This document shows positions 46,433 through 57,966 of a DNA stretch of 64,000 nucleotides, one piece after another. The first letter of the stretch is position 1. Every line of letters starts with the position of its first letter. A model generated the notes under the pieces. The model was not told the origin of the DNA, ran no database searches, and was given only the letters and a program-made list of their open reading frames with translations. Location: positions 806,001 to 870,000 of the forward strand of contig JAWWNJ010000010.1 in the NCBI GenBank assembly GCA_037176885.1. Direction: 5' to 3'. This DNA is from Favolaschia claudopus (lineage: Eukaryota > Basidiomycota > Agaricomycetes > Agaricales > Mycenaceae). Made by a program: the position numbers and the translations under genes.

Positions 46433-47069
46433 TCACTGCTTTCATGTACAGCGATGGACAGCGACTATATAATTCTGTAACTGTATTGTTAGTATCCCGT
46501 ATCATTAAAACATCGACCTTCCTGTACCTCTGTAACCCGGGCAATCACGGAGAGATTCCGAGAGAAAAGTTACCCGTCATCCAGGGTAATCTGGATCGAA
46601 CAGAAATTCGTCCATGAAGTCGGCAAAATCTTGGAAGGTTGGGATCATGTAGAGCACATGAGTGAGTGCAGTGGCTAGTATGGCGAATGAGGCTTGAAAC
46701 GAACGCATCCATCATCAAGCGCGGCGGGCCCAGAGTTCAAGAATACAGTACGGCAAAGTGAAATTGCCGCCATGTGCCGCCCGGAGTCTGCCGTTGATAT
46801 CATGATACAGTGATCCTCAACCATTCATATTGTGATCCGACATTCATCTGCAGGCTCAATAGTTGCTCGCATATATTCTCTCTATGCTGCGTCACCTTCT
46901 GGGATGATTAGATAAACTGACGCTGAGAGCGAGTCGGATGGAGATCTGATCGTATTACTGCCGTTCAATCAATCGCGGACTCTGTAAAATGTGATCACAA
47001 ATCAACACAGTTTCGGTTTGCTTTCGGAAGTTCAACCGTAGTTGTCTGAGAATAGAAACAGTCTGGCAG
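46433..47069. other. intergenic, nothing recognised
   Basis: 3' flank of the DUF6533 gene and upstream region of the reductase. No repeat or RNA seen. Confidence 0.45.
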
Positions 47070-47076
47070 TATATAA
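47070..47076 (+). promoter_or_regulatory. TATA box of MDR reductase
   Basis: TATATAA 38-44 bp before the ATG at 47114, implying a very short leader. Confidence 0.6.
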
Positions 47077-47113
47077 GGAGCGACAAGAAGTCGCCAGTTT
47101 CATCGACCCAATC

Positions 47114-48392
47114 ATGTCTTCCCAGCAAGCTCTCATCATTCCCACTGCTAAGGCGCCTTATGTTGTTGGCCCGCTCCCCGTCCCTGTTCCCGCCCAGGGA
47201 GAAGTCCGCGTCAAGGTTATGTCTGTCGGGTTGAATCCCATGAACAACATGCAACACCACATGGATCTGTTCATGCCGGAGTACCCTGCCGTGATCGGGA
47301 GCGACATCGCCGGGGTTGTTGACGTAGTCGGCGAAGGCGTGCAGGGATTCAAGAAGGGAGACGAAGTGTGCGGTCTTTTTCTTGATTATGCTCCAGGAAA
47401 ACATGACGCTCACGATTTCTGAAGATTCGTGCAAACGATGTACGGAGGATTTCAGCAGTATACCGTAGTTCCGGCGGGCACTCTCATTCGGGTGCGTATC
47501 AAACCCAAGTCGTTCAATTCTCCCAACATTGATTTGATTGCCTGGTTGAACTTTATAGAAACCGAAAAACATCAGCTTTGACGAGGCGGCGACCTTCCCT
47601 ATCACATTCACGACTGCCTGCGTTGGTTTATTTGCACCAGCGCCGATTGGTCCCGGTCTCAACCCTACCTTCTCCTGGGACAAGCCGCACAAGGGTGAAT
47701 CTGCCCTTGTGATTGGAGGCGGGACGTCCGTTGGCCAGTTCGGTGAGTCGTCTGATTCGGCTTTTCGTTGAATATCGTTGTAATCTCCGTCGATAGCCGT
47801 TCAACTCTTCAGATTCCTCGGCTTCACACGCATCGTCGTCTACGCATCCAACTCACATTTCGATTACCTCAAAGAACTCGGCGCGACGGAGTTCATCGAC
47901 CGGAAAGATGTTCCTATCGAAAATCTCGCGGTAAAACCTCAAGTCAAAGTCGTGTACGACTGCGCTGGCTCGTTGGATGCCGCAATCGACTCCGTCGTCG
48001 ATGGCGGGATTGTCTCCACTGCGGTTCCCCGTGCAAAACCCACGAGGGACTACGCTGCTCGCAAGATCACACTCAACTCCCACTTTGGCTTCTACGCAGG
48101 CCCGGAGTTGATGAAGCCTCTTGGCGATCCAGCGCATTATCCTAGTCGTCCAGAGCATACCGAGTTTGGGAAGATTTTGATTAGGGAGTTGCCGAAGTTG
48201 ATCGAGCAGGGTTTAGTCGTGGTACGTTTTCGTTTGATGAATTTGCTCCGAAACTCACCAATGGAACAGGGGAATCGGGTTGAAGTACTCCCCAACGGGG
48301 TGGCGGGTGTTCCTGACGCGCTGGACAGAATGGCGGCAGGAGGAGTCAGCGGGGTGAAGCTTGTGGCGCATCCTCAAGAGTCAACTGCTTAG
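47114..48392 (+). CDS. zinc-independent MDR family oxidoreductase (GroES-like, enoyl/quinone reductase type)
   Basis: NAD(P)H-dependent reductase of the medium-chain superfamily, cytosolic. Relatives act as trans-enoyl reductases beside polyketide synthases or as quinone reductases; the substrate here is unknown. Five exons, 47114-47367, 47425-47491, 47559-47742, 47797-48221 and 48270-48392, give 351 codons with stop (350 residues). GroES-like N-terminus: VKVMSVGLNPMNN, then YPAVIGSDIAGVVDVVGEGV. Rossmann fold: SALVIGGGTSVGQ, with FIDRKD and VVYDCAGSLDAAIDSVVDGG. The zinc ligands of alcohol dehydrogenases are absent. The C-terminus GVKLVAHPQES is typical. Tandem with a frameshifted copy downstream. 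Confidence 0.88.
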
Positions 48393-48600
48393 AATCCTCA
48401 AATTAGTTATACTTGTGTATGAATATACTACTTACATATTCAAAACAGGCTGAAGTTGGATTTTTGATTGACGCGTTGCTTGCGCGTTGTGGTGTTGAGT
48501 TGACGTGGAATGAGATAATGATCGGTGTACCGATCAATCAATGGCTCGCCTGGGGGCCAACGGAATGCACCACGGTCTTTTACTGCCTACTTACCTCTCA

Positions 48601-49899
48601 ATGTCATCCACAACCCAGCAAGCCCTCATCATCCCCACCCCCAAAGCCCCGTTCGTCGTAGGCAGCCTCCCCGTCCCAGTCCCCTTGTCGGGGGAAGTAC
48701 GCGTGAAGGTCATGTCGGTAGGGTTGAACCCGATGAACAATTTTCAGCACCGTATGGATTTGTTCATGCCGGATTATCCAGCTGTGCCACCGACATTTCT
48801 GGGGTGGTGGACGAGCTTGGTGAAGGGGTGCAGGGATTTGAGAAGGGGGATGAAATGTGCGTCGTTCTCTGTTTGATCCTTCTGCCTTGTAACTTAACGA
48901 AATCGCTGTGATGTTCGATTAGACTTGTTCAAGTAATCTATGGAGGCTGCCAGCAATATACCGTTGTTCCCGCCGCAACGCTCATTCGTGTCTGTACCGT
49001 CCATGTCCAGATTAGAAGTGACTTTGATATTCATAACCATACCTAGAAACCAAAGAATATCAATTTCGACGAGGCAGCGACCTTTCCTATCACATTCACA
49101 ACTGCATGCGTCGGATTACTTGCACCGGAGCCAATTGGCCTCGGTCTCAACCCTTCTTTTTCCTGGGATAAACCGCAAAACGGTCAATCCGCGCTCGTCA
49201 TTGGAGGAGGCTCATCTGTTGGTCAATTCGGTGCGCCTCTGTAATTCAGTTGCTGAGAGTTATTGTTGTTGATTCAGAGTGACACTTACCGCCAGCCATC
49301 CAACTGCTGAAATTCCTCGGCTTCACTCGCATCGTGGTCTACGCGTCCAACACTCATTTCGACTATCTAAAGACACTCGGCGCCACGGAGTTCATCGACC
49401 GCAAAGAGGTTCCAGTCGAAAACATTGCACATGCGGTGAAACCCGCCGTGCAGGTCGTGTACGACTCAACTGGGGCGTTGAACGCTGCAATAGACTCCGT
49501 CGTCGATGGCGGCAAAGTGGCGACAAGTATCCCTACGGCGAAGCCGACCAGAGATTTCGAGACCCGCGGCATCACATTCAACACGCACACGGGATTGTAC
49601 GCGGGTCCCGACGTGATGAAGCCTGTTGGCGATCCGGCGCTTTATTTGGGGCGTCTGGAGCATACCGAGTTTGGGAGAATTTTGATTAGGGAGGTACCGA
49701 TGCTGGTTGAGCAGAGGGTGGTTGTGGTGCGTGAATTTCCTGGTTTCTCTCCTGTCGAAAGCTGATGGAAGGGAAACAGGGAAACCGTGTGGAGATCGTT
49801 CCTAACGGTTTGGCTGGCATTCCCGATGCTTTGGATAGAATTGCGGTGGGGGCAGTGAGGGGAGTAAAGCTGGTGGCACATCCCCAGGACTCTGTTTAA
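48601..49899 (+). pseudogene. tandem copy of MDR reductase with 4-bp deletion
   Basis: Paralogue of 47114-48392 with the same five-exon layout and good splice sites. Starts MSSTTQQALIIPTPKAP, and the end is GVKLVAHPQDSV with TAA at 49899. At about 48784-48789 the codons for IGS in YPAVIGSDIAG are damaged: only two bases remain where the other copy has six, a 4-bp loss that shifts the frame. Downstream exons (VQVIYGGCQQYTVVP, ALVIGGGSSVGQF, VVYDSTGALNAAIDSVVDGG) are undamaged, so the break is recent, or else a sequencing error or an undetected intron. Upstream in-frame ATGs at 48541 exist but 48601 matches the paralogue. Confidence 0.75.
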
Positions 49900-50515
49900 A
49901 TTCGATTCGGGAGGTAAGTTTGAGAAAGGAAGGCTTGAGAGGAGGTATGGTAGTAGGTAGGTCATTCAATAACTCAGCATTAGTGAATGATTCTGAAATG
50001 GCGACGCGCGTTGCCCGTGTCATGGCATTGTCGAGAGGTCAGATGGCCCTGCCAGTGTAGGGGGTGGTTAACATGCAAGAAAGGTGTCCAGGTGGTTGCG
50101 CCAAATTATATGTTTGCTTGTTAAGCAGCACTCAAAGTGCAGTCTGAGCCTTGAGGTAGGAGAGAGTAGGGGGATGGAGTTGGGGATGGAGCCTACTTAG
50201 CGGGAGCAAGGTTGGCGGGCGGGCCCGCGAGAAGAGAGGAGGCGGCGTTGGCACACTGCAGAGGGATGGGAGGCACGGGGGTCGAGGTGAGTGTCCTTGC
50301 TGTTGGAAGCGGCGGAGAGCTGAGAGAACTCAGAGAGAGCAGTAACAGAGCGGCGAGACCATCAGAAGCCGAGTAGCCGAGTCGCTGCCGCCCCGGGCCG
50401 GCACCCCGCATTAGCCGATGTGAAATCACGTCTTTTTGCGACTAAATTGTGCTCTCCCGCTTCGTCTCGCAGCTCGCTTCGTCCTCTCTCGGAGGCCCCC
50501 CATCCTCGTGCTGCC
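49900..50515. other. intergenic
   Basis: 3' flank of the reductase copy and upstream region of the permease. The overlapping minus frames (50193-50429, 50426-50761) have no domain. No TATA box recognised. Confidence 0.45.
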
Positions 50516-52806
50516 ATGGCGCATCCTCCAGAAGAAGAAACGCGTCCCCTCCTCGCTGAAAATTCGCCGTATGGATCCGTTTTTGTCTCTCCATTGGAAG
50601 GCGCCGCAGTCGACCGGATCGAAGGGAATGGTGCGCGGTAGCCTGTTAATCAGTTCAAAATTCTGAGCTTTCCGAAGGCACGAGTGGGGAGTCGTTCGAC
50701 AACGTCCCGCAAGCGCGTCGTCAACTTGGTAGCTCTCTGCTTTCGAGAACACGGACGTCATTCTCAGCTTGCATCTCCAGGTCTTAGCAGCGCGGCATTC
50801 CTTATTTTCAATCGTGTTATCGGGACGGGGTACGCGTCTATGCAGTTAAGCATCCCAAATCCAACATGTTATCAGGATATTTGCAACTCCGAGCGCAATT
50901 TTACTCTCGTCTGGTAGCGTCGGCATCGCGTTGATAATGTGGGTGCTGGGAGCCCTCATTGCCATCGCTTCCACCATCGTTTATGTCGAATTGGGCACCG
51001 TAAGCTTATTATTATGCTCTAATCTTTACTGTACTGACGTTCTTTAGGGCCTACCGAGAAGTGGAGGCGAGAAGAATTATCTAGAATACATGTATAGAAG
51101 ACCCAAATTTCTCGTTACTTGCACATACGGCGTGTACACTTTAGTATCGGTACGCACCTCTTCACTTTCCCTGAAACTCGGCTCACACCACCCAGGGCTC
51201 CAACGCCCCCAACGGTCTCGTTTTCGGCCAATGTACGTTCTTTCTTTCTGGTATGTACCCAGCATTTAAAAGTATACCGACGTGCAGACACCCTCAACGC
51301 CCTCAACCTCCCTCCCACCCCCTTCAACACCCAACTCACCGCCCTCCTCGTCCTCACCTTCAGCCTCCTCATGATCGGCGTCTTCAGCAAATCCGGCCTC
51401 CGCCTCCTCAACACCCTCGGCACATTCAAATTCGCCATCCTCTTCGGCATCGCCGCCCTCGGCCTCCTCTCCCTCCTCTTCCCCGCCGTCCTCCCCGTCC
51501 GCCCGGAATACGAGACGCCCGACAACCTGCGGAGCTGGGAGGCGTTTTGGCGGGGCGGGAGGGGGGACGCGAATTCGCTCGTGACGGCGCTGTATAATGT
51601 CATGTGGAGCTTTATTGGGTATTCGAATGCGAATTACGCGCTTTCGGAGGTGAGGGATCCAGTGAGGACGATCAAGCGTGCGGCGCCGCTGGCGATTTTG
51701 AGCGTCGCGGCGGTGTATATGTTGGTCAATGTCGCGTATTTTGCGGTGGTGTCGAGGAACGATATTTTGGGCAGCAGGCAGATTATCGCGTGCGTGTGTT
51801 TGTTTGAATTTTGAATCCTTTCGTTTCTCTGACTCGCCAATATATAGCGCCTTATTCTTCCGGAATCTGTTCGGGCCTGCGACTGAGCGTGTAAGTTTAT
51901 TTCATTCGATTTATTGTAACTCACAACTAACTAGCGATATGAATAGGCCCTGAGCGCCTGCATCGCGCTCTCCTCCCTCGGGAACGTTCTTTCCGTCATG
52001 TTCACACAGGGTCGGGGTGAGTACCCCAACAACTCTTTGTTATGCACTGACATTCTAGTTCGATGCATCAGTAATTCAAGAACTCGCCCGCGAAGGCATC
52101 ACACCCCTCCCCGCCCTCTTCGCAACGAACAAACCCTTCGGCGCCCCACTCGCAGGCCTAACAGTCCTCTACCTCATCTCCGTCGTCCTCGTCGTCGCGC
52201 CTCCACCGGGGGACGCGTATCTTTTCCTCCTTAGCAGTGAGTTCTCTCCCCATCCCTCATCCTCCTCATCCTCATTCTGGTCCTTTCTACCCTCCGCTTC
52301 ACAATTCAACTCATATCGATGCTGATTATTTTTTCTCTATGATAGTCTCCTCTTACTCACTCACCCTCATCAACACCTTCGTCTCCTTCGGCCTCCTCCT
52401 CCTGCACACCAAAGCCTACCGCACCTGGGGTTGGAACCCGCCCTTCCGCGCCCCGCGCGCGGTTGTCGTTCTCGTGTTTGTATCGAATGTGTTCTTGGCG
52501 CTGACGCCGTTGGTGCCGCCGGGGCCGGGGCAGCGCCCGCCGTACGAGGGGATTCCTTATTATGTGCGTACATTCCCTTCTTCGGCTTCTTGCGTCCTTC
52601 GCGTCAAACAAACCTATCGACTCGTTTACTTTCAGACCCACGTCGTGGTCACCATCGCCGCCTCGCAGCTCGGCGTCCTGTATTGGTGGATCTGGTCCAT
52701 TTGGCTGCCGAGGAGGAATGGGTATACGTTGAAGAGGGAGTGGGAGGTGCAGGAGGATGGGGTGTCGAGGTTTGTTTTTGTGAAGGTGCCGGCGATTGTA
52801 GAGTAA
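50516..52806 (+). CDS. amino-acid permease, MUP1-like (APC superfamily, LAT type)
   Basis: Plasma-membrane transporter, closest in layout to fungal high-affinity methionine permeases. Twelve exons, ending with 52636-52806, give 549 codons with stop (548 residues). N-terminal tail MAHPPEEETRPLLAENSPYG, then the first span LGLSSAAFLIFNRVIGTG followed by IFATPSAIL (the conserved unwound TM1 GxG region of APC transporters). IVYVELGT.LPRSGGEKNYL is a hallmark of the LAT/MUP1 group; NVMWSFIGYSNANYALSEVR is the TM6 region, and RDPVRTIKRAAPLAI follows. About twelve spans in all. The last exons give YTWG-type loop TWGWNPPFRAPR and a tail ending FVFVKVPAIVE. Exon 6 (37 nt) is very short. All joints keep phase. 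Confidence 0.88.
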
Positions 52807-52820
52807 GGTGTCGACCATGG

Positions 52821-53229
52821 GTACTATCCTGCCAAATAGGTCTGGATTTGCACAATGACTCTGGATTTTCGATTTATCTCTTCTCCCTTTTCGATTTGGA
52901 CCTCCGGACTTTTCGGAATCTGTTTATATGCCTTTGGGCTACAGATCCTACAAGTTTCGTAGCGCGGCCACAGGAAGGTAGTAAGAAAAACGGGCTTTCA
53001 TCAAGGGATTTTGATGGATTGACAGCACAGATCAAAAACCTCGAGAAAACGGCGAATGTTTCCTGACATTGGACTTGCATGAAATCGTAAGATTTGTAGC
53101 TCTACCTGTAGGGAATCGGTACCAGAATAAATGCCGAAAGGTCCGGAGATTCAAAGTGCAAAGGGAGAGGAGAAAAATCGAAAATCCAGACCCATTGTGA
53201 AAATCCAGACCTATTTGGCACGATAGTAC
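52821..53229. mobile_element. MITE-like inverted-repeat element behind the permease gene
   Basis: About 409 bp with imperfect terminal inverted repeats of roughly 100-140 bp. Both ends read GTACTATC, then (CC or GTG) GCCAAATAGGTCTGGATTT, TCTGGATTTTCGATTT and CTCCGGAC.TTTCGGCAT/AAT when the right end is read in reverse. Translation of the two ends gives the same peptide (VLSCQIGLD.HN.SGFSI), which confirms the inversion. It begins 14 bp after the permease stop codon, so it probably forms part of that gene's 3' UTR. No target-site duplication is obvious and no transposase is encoded. Confidence 0.7.
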
Positions 53230-53517
53230 GGTTGTCTTACTCATGTGAGACAAAACTTGGTGTCGCTGATTCCAAGGGAGACAGTCGATGTAGGGTCGAT
53301 GTCGAGATAATTCTTGGGATACTATGTGACGACGTGAGTGACTTGCGAAATGTATGATTCAGCTCGTTGTGCCTGCAGCAGCGCTGAACGGTCTGAACTT
53401 CTAGCAGCCTGAGCCATCTCAAAAAGTATGGGAAGTCGTTGGGAAGTCGACGCCAAGAAGTTATCGGATTCCGTGACCTAATTTTTTGACGTAAATTACG
53501 CGAGGTTTGATCCCCGG

Positions 53518-53524
53518 TATAAAA
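53518..53524 (+). promoter_or_regulatory. TATA box of 2OG oxygenase copy 1
   Basis: TATAAAA 91-97 bp upstream of the ATG at 53615. Confidence 0.55.
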
Positions 53525-53614
53525 ACTCGTGCGTTCACACGGTGTTCCGTAAACTCTCCTATCTTCTACCTCTTTGTCCCCCATCATACCATTAAGAAAG
53601 CGCGTCAAATAGCA

Positions 53615-55222
53615 ATGGCGGATTCGAAAGTAAGTGGCATATATCGGTACCCTGTCTATCTACCATATCGACTGACTTCGTGCCACTTTTATTACCATCG
53701 ACAGACTGAGAACGCGTCGAGCATCGAGGCTCGCCTTCAGATTTTGCGACAGGCGATTCTGACTGGGGTTCCCTATATCGGAGGCGTACATCCGGTCAAA
53801 GCAGAAGATCTAGTTCTATACTATGATGTGGAGGGAGGGAATCCCCCGAATCGGTATGTTTCCCATCGTCCTCGGCCGATTTGGTTACTAAAATGATGTC
53901 GACAGTCGCATCGACCTAGGCAAAGCGTCGGAAGACGACCTGAAAGACCTCGCTGCTGCCTGTCAGAAAGCCACTTTCGGCGTCAACCAGGCTGATGTCC
54001 TCGACGAGACCTACCGCAAGGCGGGGAAGATGGATCTGGATAAATTTGCGACGCGTCTGGACGTGTTGAGCTCTGGGATTTTGTCCGCAATTAAGCAGGA
54101 TATACTCCAGGGACAAGCTGCAGGCAGTGATAAGGTTCTCGTCCCCGAGCTATACAAGCTTAACGTCTACGGTGCGTGGCGGCTGAATAGACTCATCGTC
54201 CACCCCTTGTTGATGATCCCTCATTCATCCTTCCAGGGCCCGGTGCGTTCTTCAAAGCACACAAAGACACGCCGAGGGGCGACACCATGATCGGCTCCCT
54301 CGTCATAGTCTTCCCTACTGCCCACGAAGGTGGGGGGCTTACGCTTGAACACGACGGAAAAGCGTGGACGTTCGACTCGGCCAAGGAACTCTCCGCATCC
54401 AAGAGCACCCCAGCCATCGCGTACGTTGCGTTCTACAGCGACGTGACCCATGCCGTTGAGCCCGTCAAGTCGGGTCATCGCGTAACTCTTACTTACAATC
54501 TTTTCCTCAAAGACGAAGGCAAGTCTCCGGACGTCGGAGCGCGCCTCGTCCCATCTCACAATCCCGACCGCATCTTCGAGGAGACCCTCCGCGCACTGCT
54601 CGCGGACGCTGAATTCCTCCCCACCGGCGGCCTATTAGCCTTCGGCCTGTCTCATCAGTACCCGATACCTGGGGAAGCAGAGGAACCTCACTGGGACCAC
54701 GAAAATGGCACGTGGATCCAGCGGCCGAGCCGTTTGCCACCGCTTCTTAAGCTACTCAAGGGCAGCGACGCGCGCATTCGCACCGTGGCGGAGCGCGTTG
54801 GGCTCGAGACGAACGTCAAGATCCTGTACAACAGCGGCGAGCCGTACGACGACGAAGTCGGGCACGACGTCCTCACTGACGACGTTGTGAATCTGAACCA
54901 TCTTTACGGCGAGGATCATCGCATGATGGAAAAAATCGAACGCACTGGGATCATTGTGGAACGGGATGCGGAACGGGAGGAACGTTTTGCCGAGGAACGC
55001 CGGGAATACATGGGGGGCTTTGATGACGATTATAAAATTGCCGAGAAGGATGTGAAGAAGACTGCCGTGCATTGGGTGACCAAAGTTACTGAGCTGAACA
55101 AGACGTCGTCGCATTTCCTTGCATATGGGAACGAAGCGTCGATCGGGCATATTTACGGAAATGCCGCTCTCTTTGTCCAGATTCCAGCCTTCGACAATGG
55201 GGTGCGTGGGACGGCTGCGTAG
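53615..55222 (+). CDS. 2OG-Fe(II) oxygenase (prolyl 4-hydroxylase-like), tandem copy 1
   Basis: 2-oxoglutarate- and Fe(II)-dependent dioxygenase; substrate unknown. Four exons, 53615-53629, 53705-53853, 53906-54171 and 54237-55222, give 472 codons with stop (471 residues). The 15-nt first exon encodes MADSK. PELYKLNVYG leads over the last intron into PGAFFKAHKDTPR, whose HxD is the iron facial triad; MIGSLVIVFPTAHEGGGLTL follows. The distal His is in YSDVTHAVEPVKSGHRVTLT, and the Arg after it binds 2-oxoglutarate. The C-terminal 200 residues (SHQYPIPGE, LKGSDARIRTVAERVGLE, HFLAYGNEASIGHIYGNAAL) form a conserved extension shared with copy 2. No signal peptide. Confidence 0.88.
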
Positions 55223-55528
55223 GTGTACTGCAGTTTGATCAATCTTCAAAATGTCAGTCGTATCTTTGTACCACGAAAATAATATGCATTTGCATTCGTC
55301 TGAGGCTGTCACATTCATCCATGTCTTGGGAAGATCGTCCCGTATTCCTTGCCGCTCGGAGCCGAGTCCAAGCCAAGTCATGTTGAGATTGTGTTGAGAT
55401 ATCTTGATCGACGTTCTCAGGCTCATATTGGAACAACACGCGGTGAGAAACTGCCTCACCTCTCCGTTTTCTACTCCTCATTCTCGCATCGCACCTTCCG
55501 TCCCCACAACATACCGCGCTCAAAAGAG
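55223..55528. other. spacer between tandem oxygenase genes
   Basis: 3' flank of copy 1 and promoter of copy 2; no clear TATA box and no repeat. Confidence 0.5.
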
Positions 55529-57126
55529 ATGCCAAACGAGGTTGTAGGTTTTTATTCCCTCCCTTGCTCAGGGCACAGCCGTCGATTGAATCCGCGCCCA
55601 AGCCCCAGGACATCGCAGATAGCCTCGAAGCTCTGCGGAACGCAATCAAGACAGAAATTCCCTATACTGGAGGGGTTCACACAGTGAAGCCCGAAGATCT
55701 TGTGTTATATTACGAGGTTGAGGGAGGGAACCCTCCGACTCGGTGTGTCTCCCGTCGTTTTGCCATAAATTTCGATAGCCTGATTGGAGATCGCGATTGA
55801 GACGCATCGATCTAAGAAACGCCTCTGAAAATGAGCTTCAAGATCTCGCAAATGCCTGCCAGAAGGCCACCTTCGGTCTTAATCAGGCCGATGTTCTTGA
55901 CGAGACTTATCGAAAGGCGGGCAAGATGGATCTGGATAAATTTGCCTCGCGCTTGGACATCTTGAGTTCCGGTCTCTTGGCAGCTATCAAGAACAATATC
56001 CTTCAAGGACGGGATGACGAGGATAGGAAGACGCTCATACCTGAGTTGTATAAGCTGAACGTTTATGGTGAGAACTGATACACGCGTTTCATCGACGGGC
56101 TTCGAGTATTGATCTCCTTGATTCACAGGACCTGGTTCGTTCTTCAAAGCCCATAAAGATACCCCCCGAGGAGACGACATGATCGGGTCTCTTGTGGTCG
56201 TTTTCCCGACTGCGCATGAAGGAGGGGCGCTCACGCTCGAACACAATGGGACTTCTTGGACGTTCGATTCGGCCGCAGAAATTACTTCGGCGAACCACGC
56301 CTCGTCCGTCGCCTACGTCGCGTTCTACAGCGATGTCACCCATTCGGTAGAGACCGTCAAATCGGGATACCGCGTCACTCTCACCTATAACCTTTTCCTC
56401 AAAGACGAAGACAGTACGAATGGCGAGGCTGTACAGCGTGTCACCCCGTCTCACGATCCTGATCTGCTCTTCGAGAAAACCCTCCGCGCACTCCTCGCCC
56501 ATCCTGCCTTTCTTGCTAAAGGCGGGTTTCTTGCCTTCGGTTTGTCGCACCAATATCCCATGCCGTCTGAGCCGAAAGTGGAATGGGACAGCGAAAAAGG
56601 CTCACAGGTTTATCCTCCCAGTCGCCTGCCAGCCATCCTGAAGTTGCTTAAAGGCAGTGATGCACGCATTCGTGCCGTTTCAGCGTGCCTAGGACTGGAG
56701 ACGCATGTCAAAATGCTGTACGACAGCGCGGACTGGGACGACTATATCGGCAACGATCCGTTTGGTCACGACGTCCTTGCAGATGATGTGCTGAACCTGA
56801 ACGAGGTATGGGAGGAAGGCGGGGAGCTGCAGGGGAAAGTCGAGCGCTCCGGAACGATCCTGGAACGAGACGAGGAGAGGGCGAAACATGTCCGCGAGAA
56901 GCGCGGGTGGGATGTTGAACCAAATCCGGAGGCACAAGACGGAAAAGAGACCCAGAAGGTGTTTGTGCACTGGGTGACGAAGCTTTCGGAGTTGAATCAA
57001 GCTGCTTCGCACTTTATCATGTACGGAAACGAGGCGTCGATTTCCCATTTCTATGGAAATGCCGCGCTTTTCGTACAGGTCCCTGCCTTCGGAGCTGGCG
57101 TACGCGCTGTTGTGGCACAAGAATAG
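55529..57126 (+). CDS. 2OG-Fe(II) oxygenase (prolyl 4-hydroxylase-like), tandem copy 2
   Basis: Paralogue of 53615-55222 with the same four-exon plan: 55529-55540, 55579-55742, 55802-56067 and 56129-57126 (480 codons with stop, 479 residues). The first exon is only 12 nt (MPNE) and must join CCGTCGATT (acceptor GCACAG|CCG, not the nearer CTCAG) to keep frame. Catalytic set intact: PGSFFKAHKDTPRGDDMIGS, YSDVTHSVETVKSGYRVTLT. Compared with copy 1 the region after HDVLADDVLNLNE has several short insertions, so specificity may differ. Both copies appear functional. Confidence 0.88.
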
Positions 57127-57966
57127 CTTCCTCTACCCTTCCAGGTGAAACACACCGCCTCAAAACACTGAGGATATACGGTAGCCGTAGAATTTACTTA
57201 CTTACTTGACAGCGGAAATTGAATGCTCAGTTGAGATATCAGCCCTGCGAATTTTGGAAGGACCTTGACTCGAAAAAAACAGGAAAAAGAACGGACCGTT
57301 GAATGGAACCTTAGATAGGGTGGAGAATGAGTTCTGTTCAAGTTCAAATTGTCTTCATGATGGTTGAGGACAAGGTGCAAGTCGGATCTGATCCGTCTGA
57401 TTTGCCGGTGTGATCCCTCACGTCACAGCATCCGCTCTGAATTTTACGTCCACCAGGCGGCGGAAATGCTTCGAAATCTCTCGATATCTCATCTGACGTC
57501 TTTACTATATTCAAGCGTACAATACAGAAACAAGGTCGACGTTCACTGGCGACTTTGATTCAACTCGACTCTTTTTCATTCTCCCCTCTCTGTCACGGAA
57601 TGGTTATTGGCCGTCTTCCCGTTGTCTTCCCGTCGAACGGACAGTCCAGACTCTCGCGCAATCTATCTGTATTCAGAAAGATATCCTATTTGAAAGCTCT
57701 CCACCCAGATTTCTCGTGCGTTGTAGTTGATAGGACTCCATTAAAACCTTACCAGTTTTATCTCTTGTCATTCCAGGGACGGCAGTGGAATCTGTCGGGG
57801 GCTTATGAATCCAAACGATAACGAGCAAAGACGTATCCTCGATCATGGAAAGAGGAGTCGAATCATTTTCAATTCTATCCCTGCCGTGATCGGACCAGAG
57901 ACTTTGCCAAACTCGTGAGCTTGGTGTGCTGACGGATAGCTTTTCCCTTTCCTTTCTTCACCGGCC
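57127..57966. other. intergenic, nothing recognised
   Basis: Frames at 57364-57558 and 57555-57821 (+) have no recognised domain or good splice context. Upstream region of the secreted-protein gene. Confidence 0.4.

Noticed and set aside
48525..48911. Two overlapping short genes in the second MDR copy
   Set aside because: The two frames are the halves of one gene split by a 4-bp deletion, as alignment with 47114-48392 shows.
52357..52818. 153-codon minus-strand frame over the permease 3' end
   Set aside because: Antisense to verified permease exons; highly basic with no domain.
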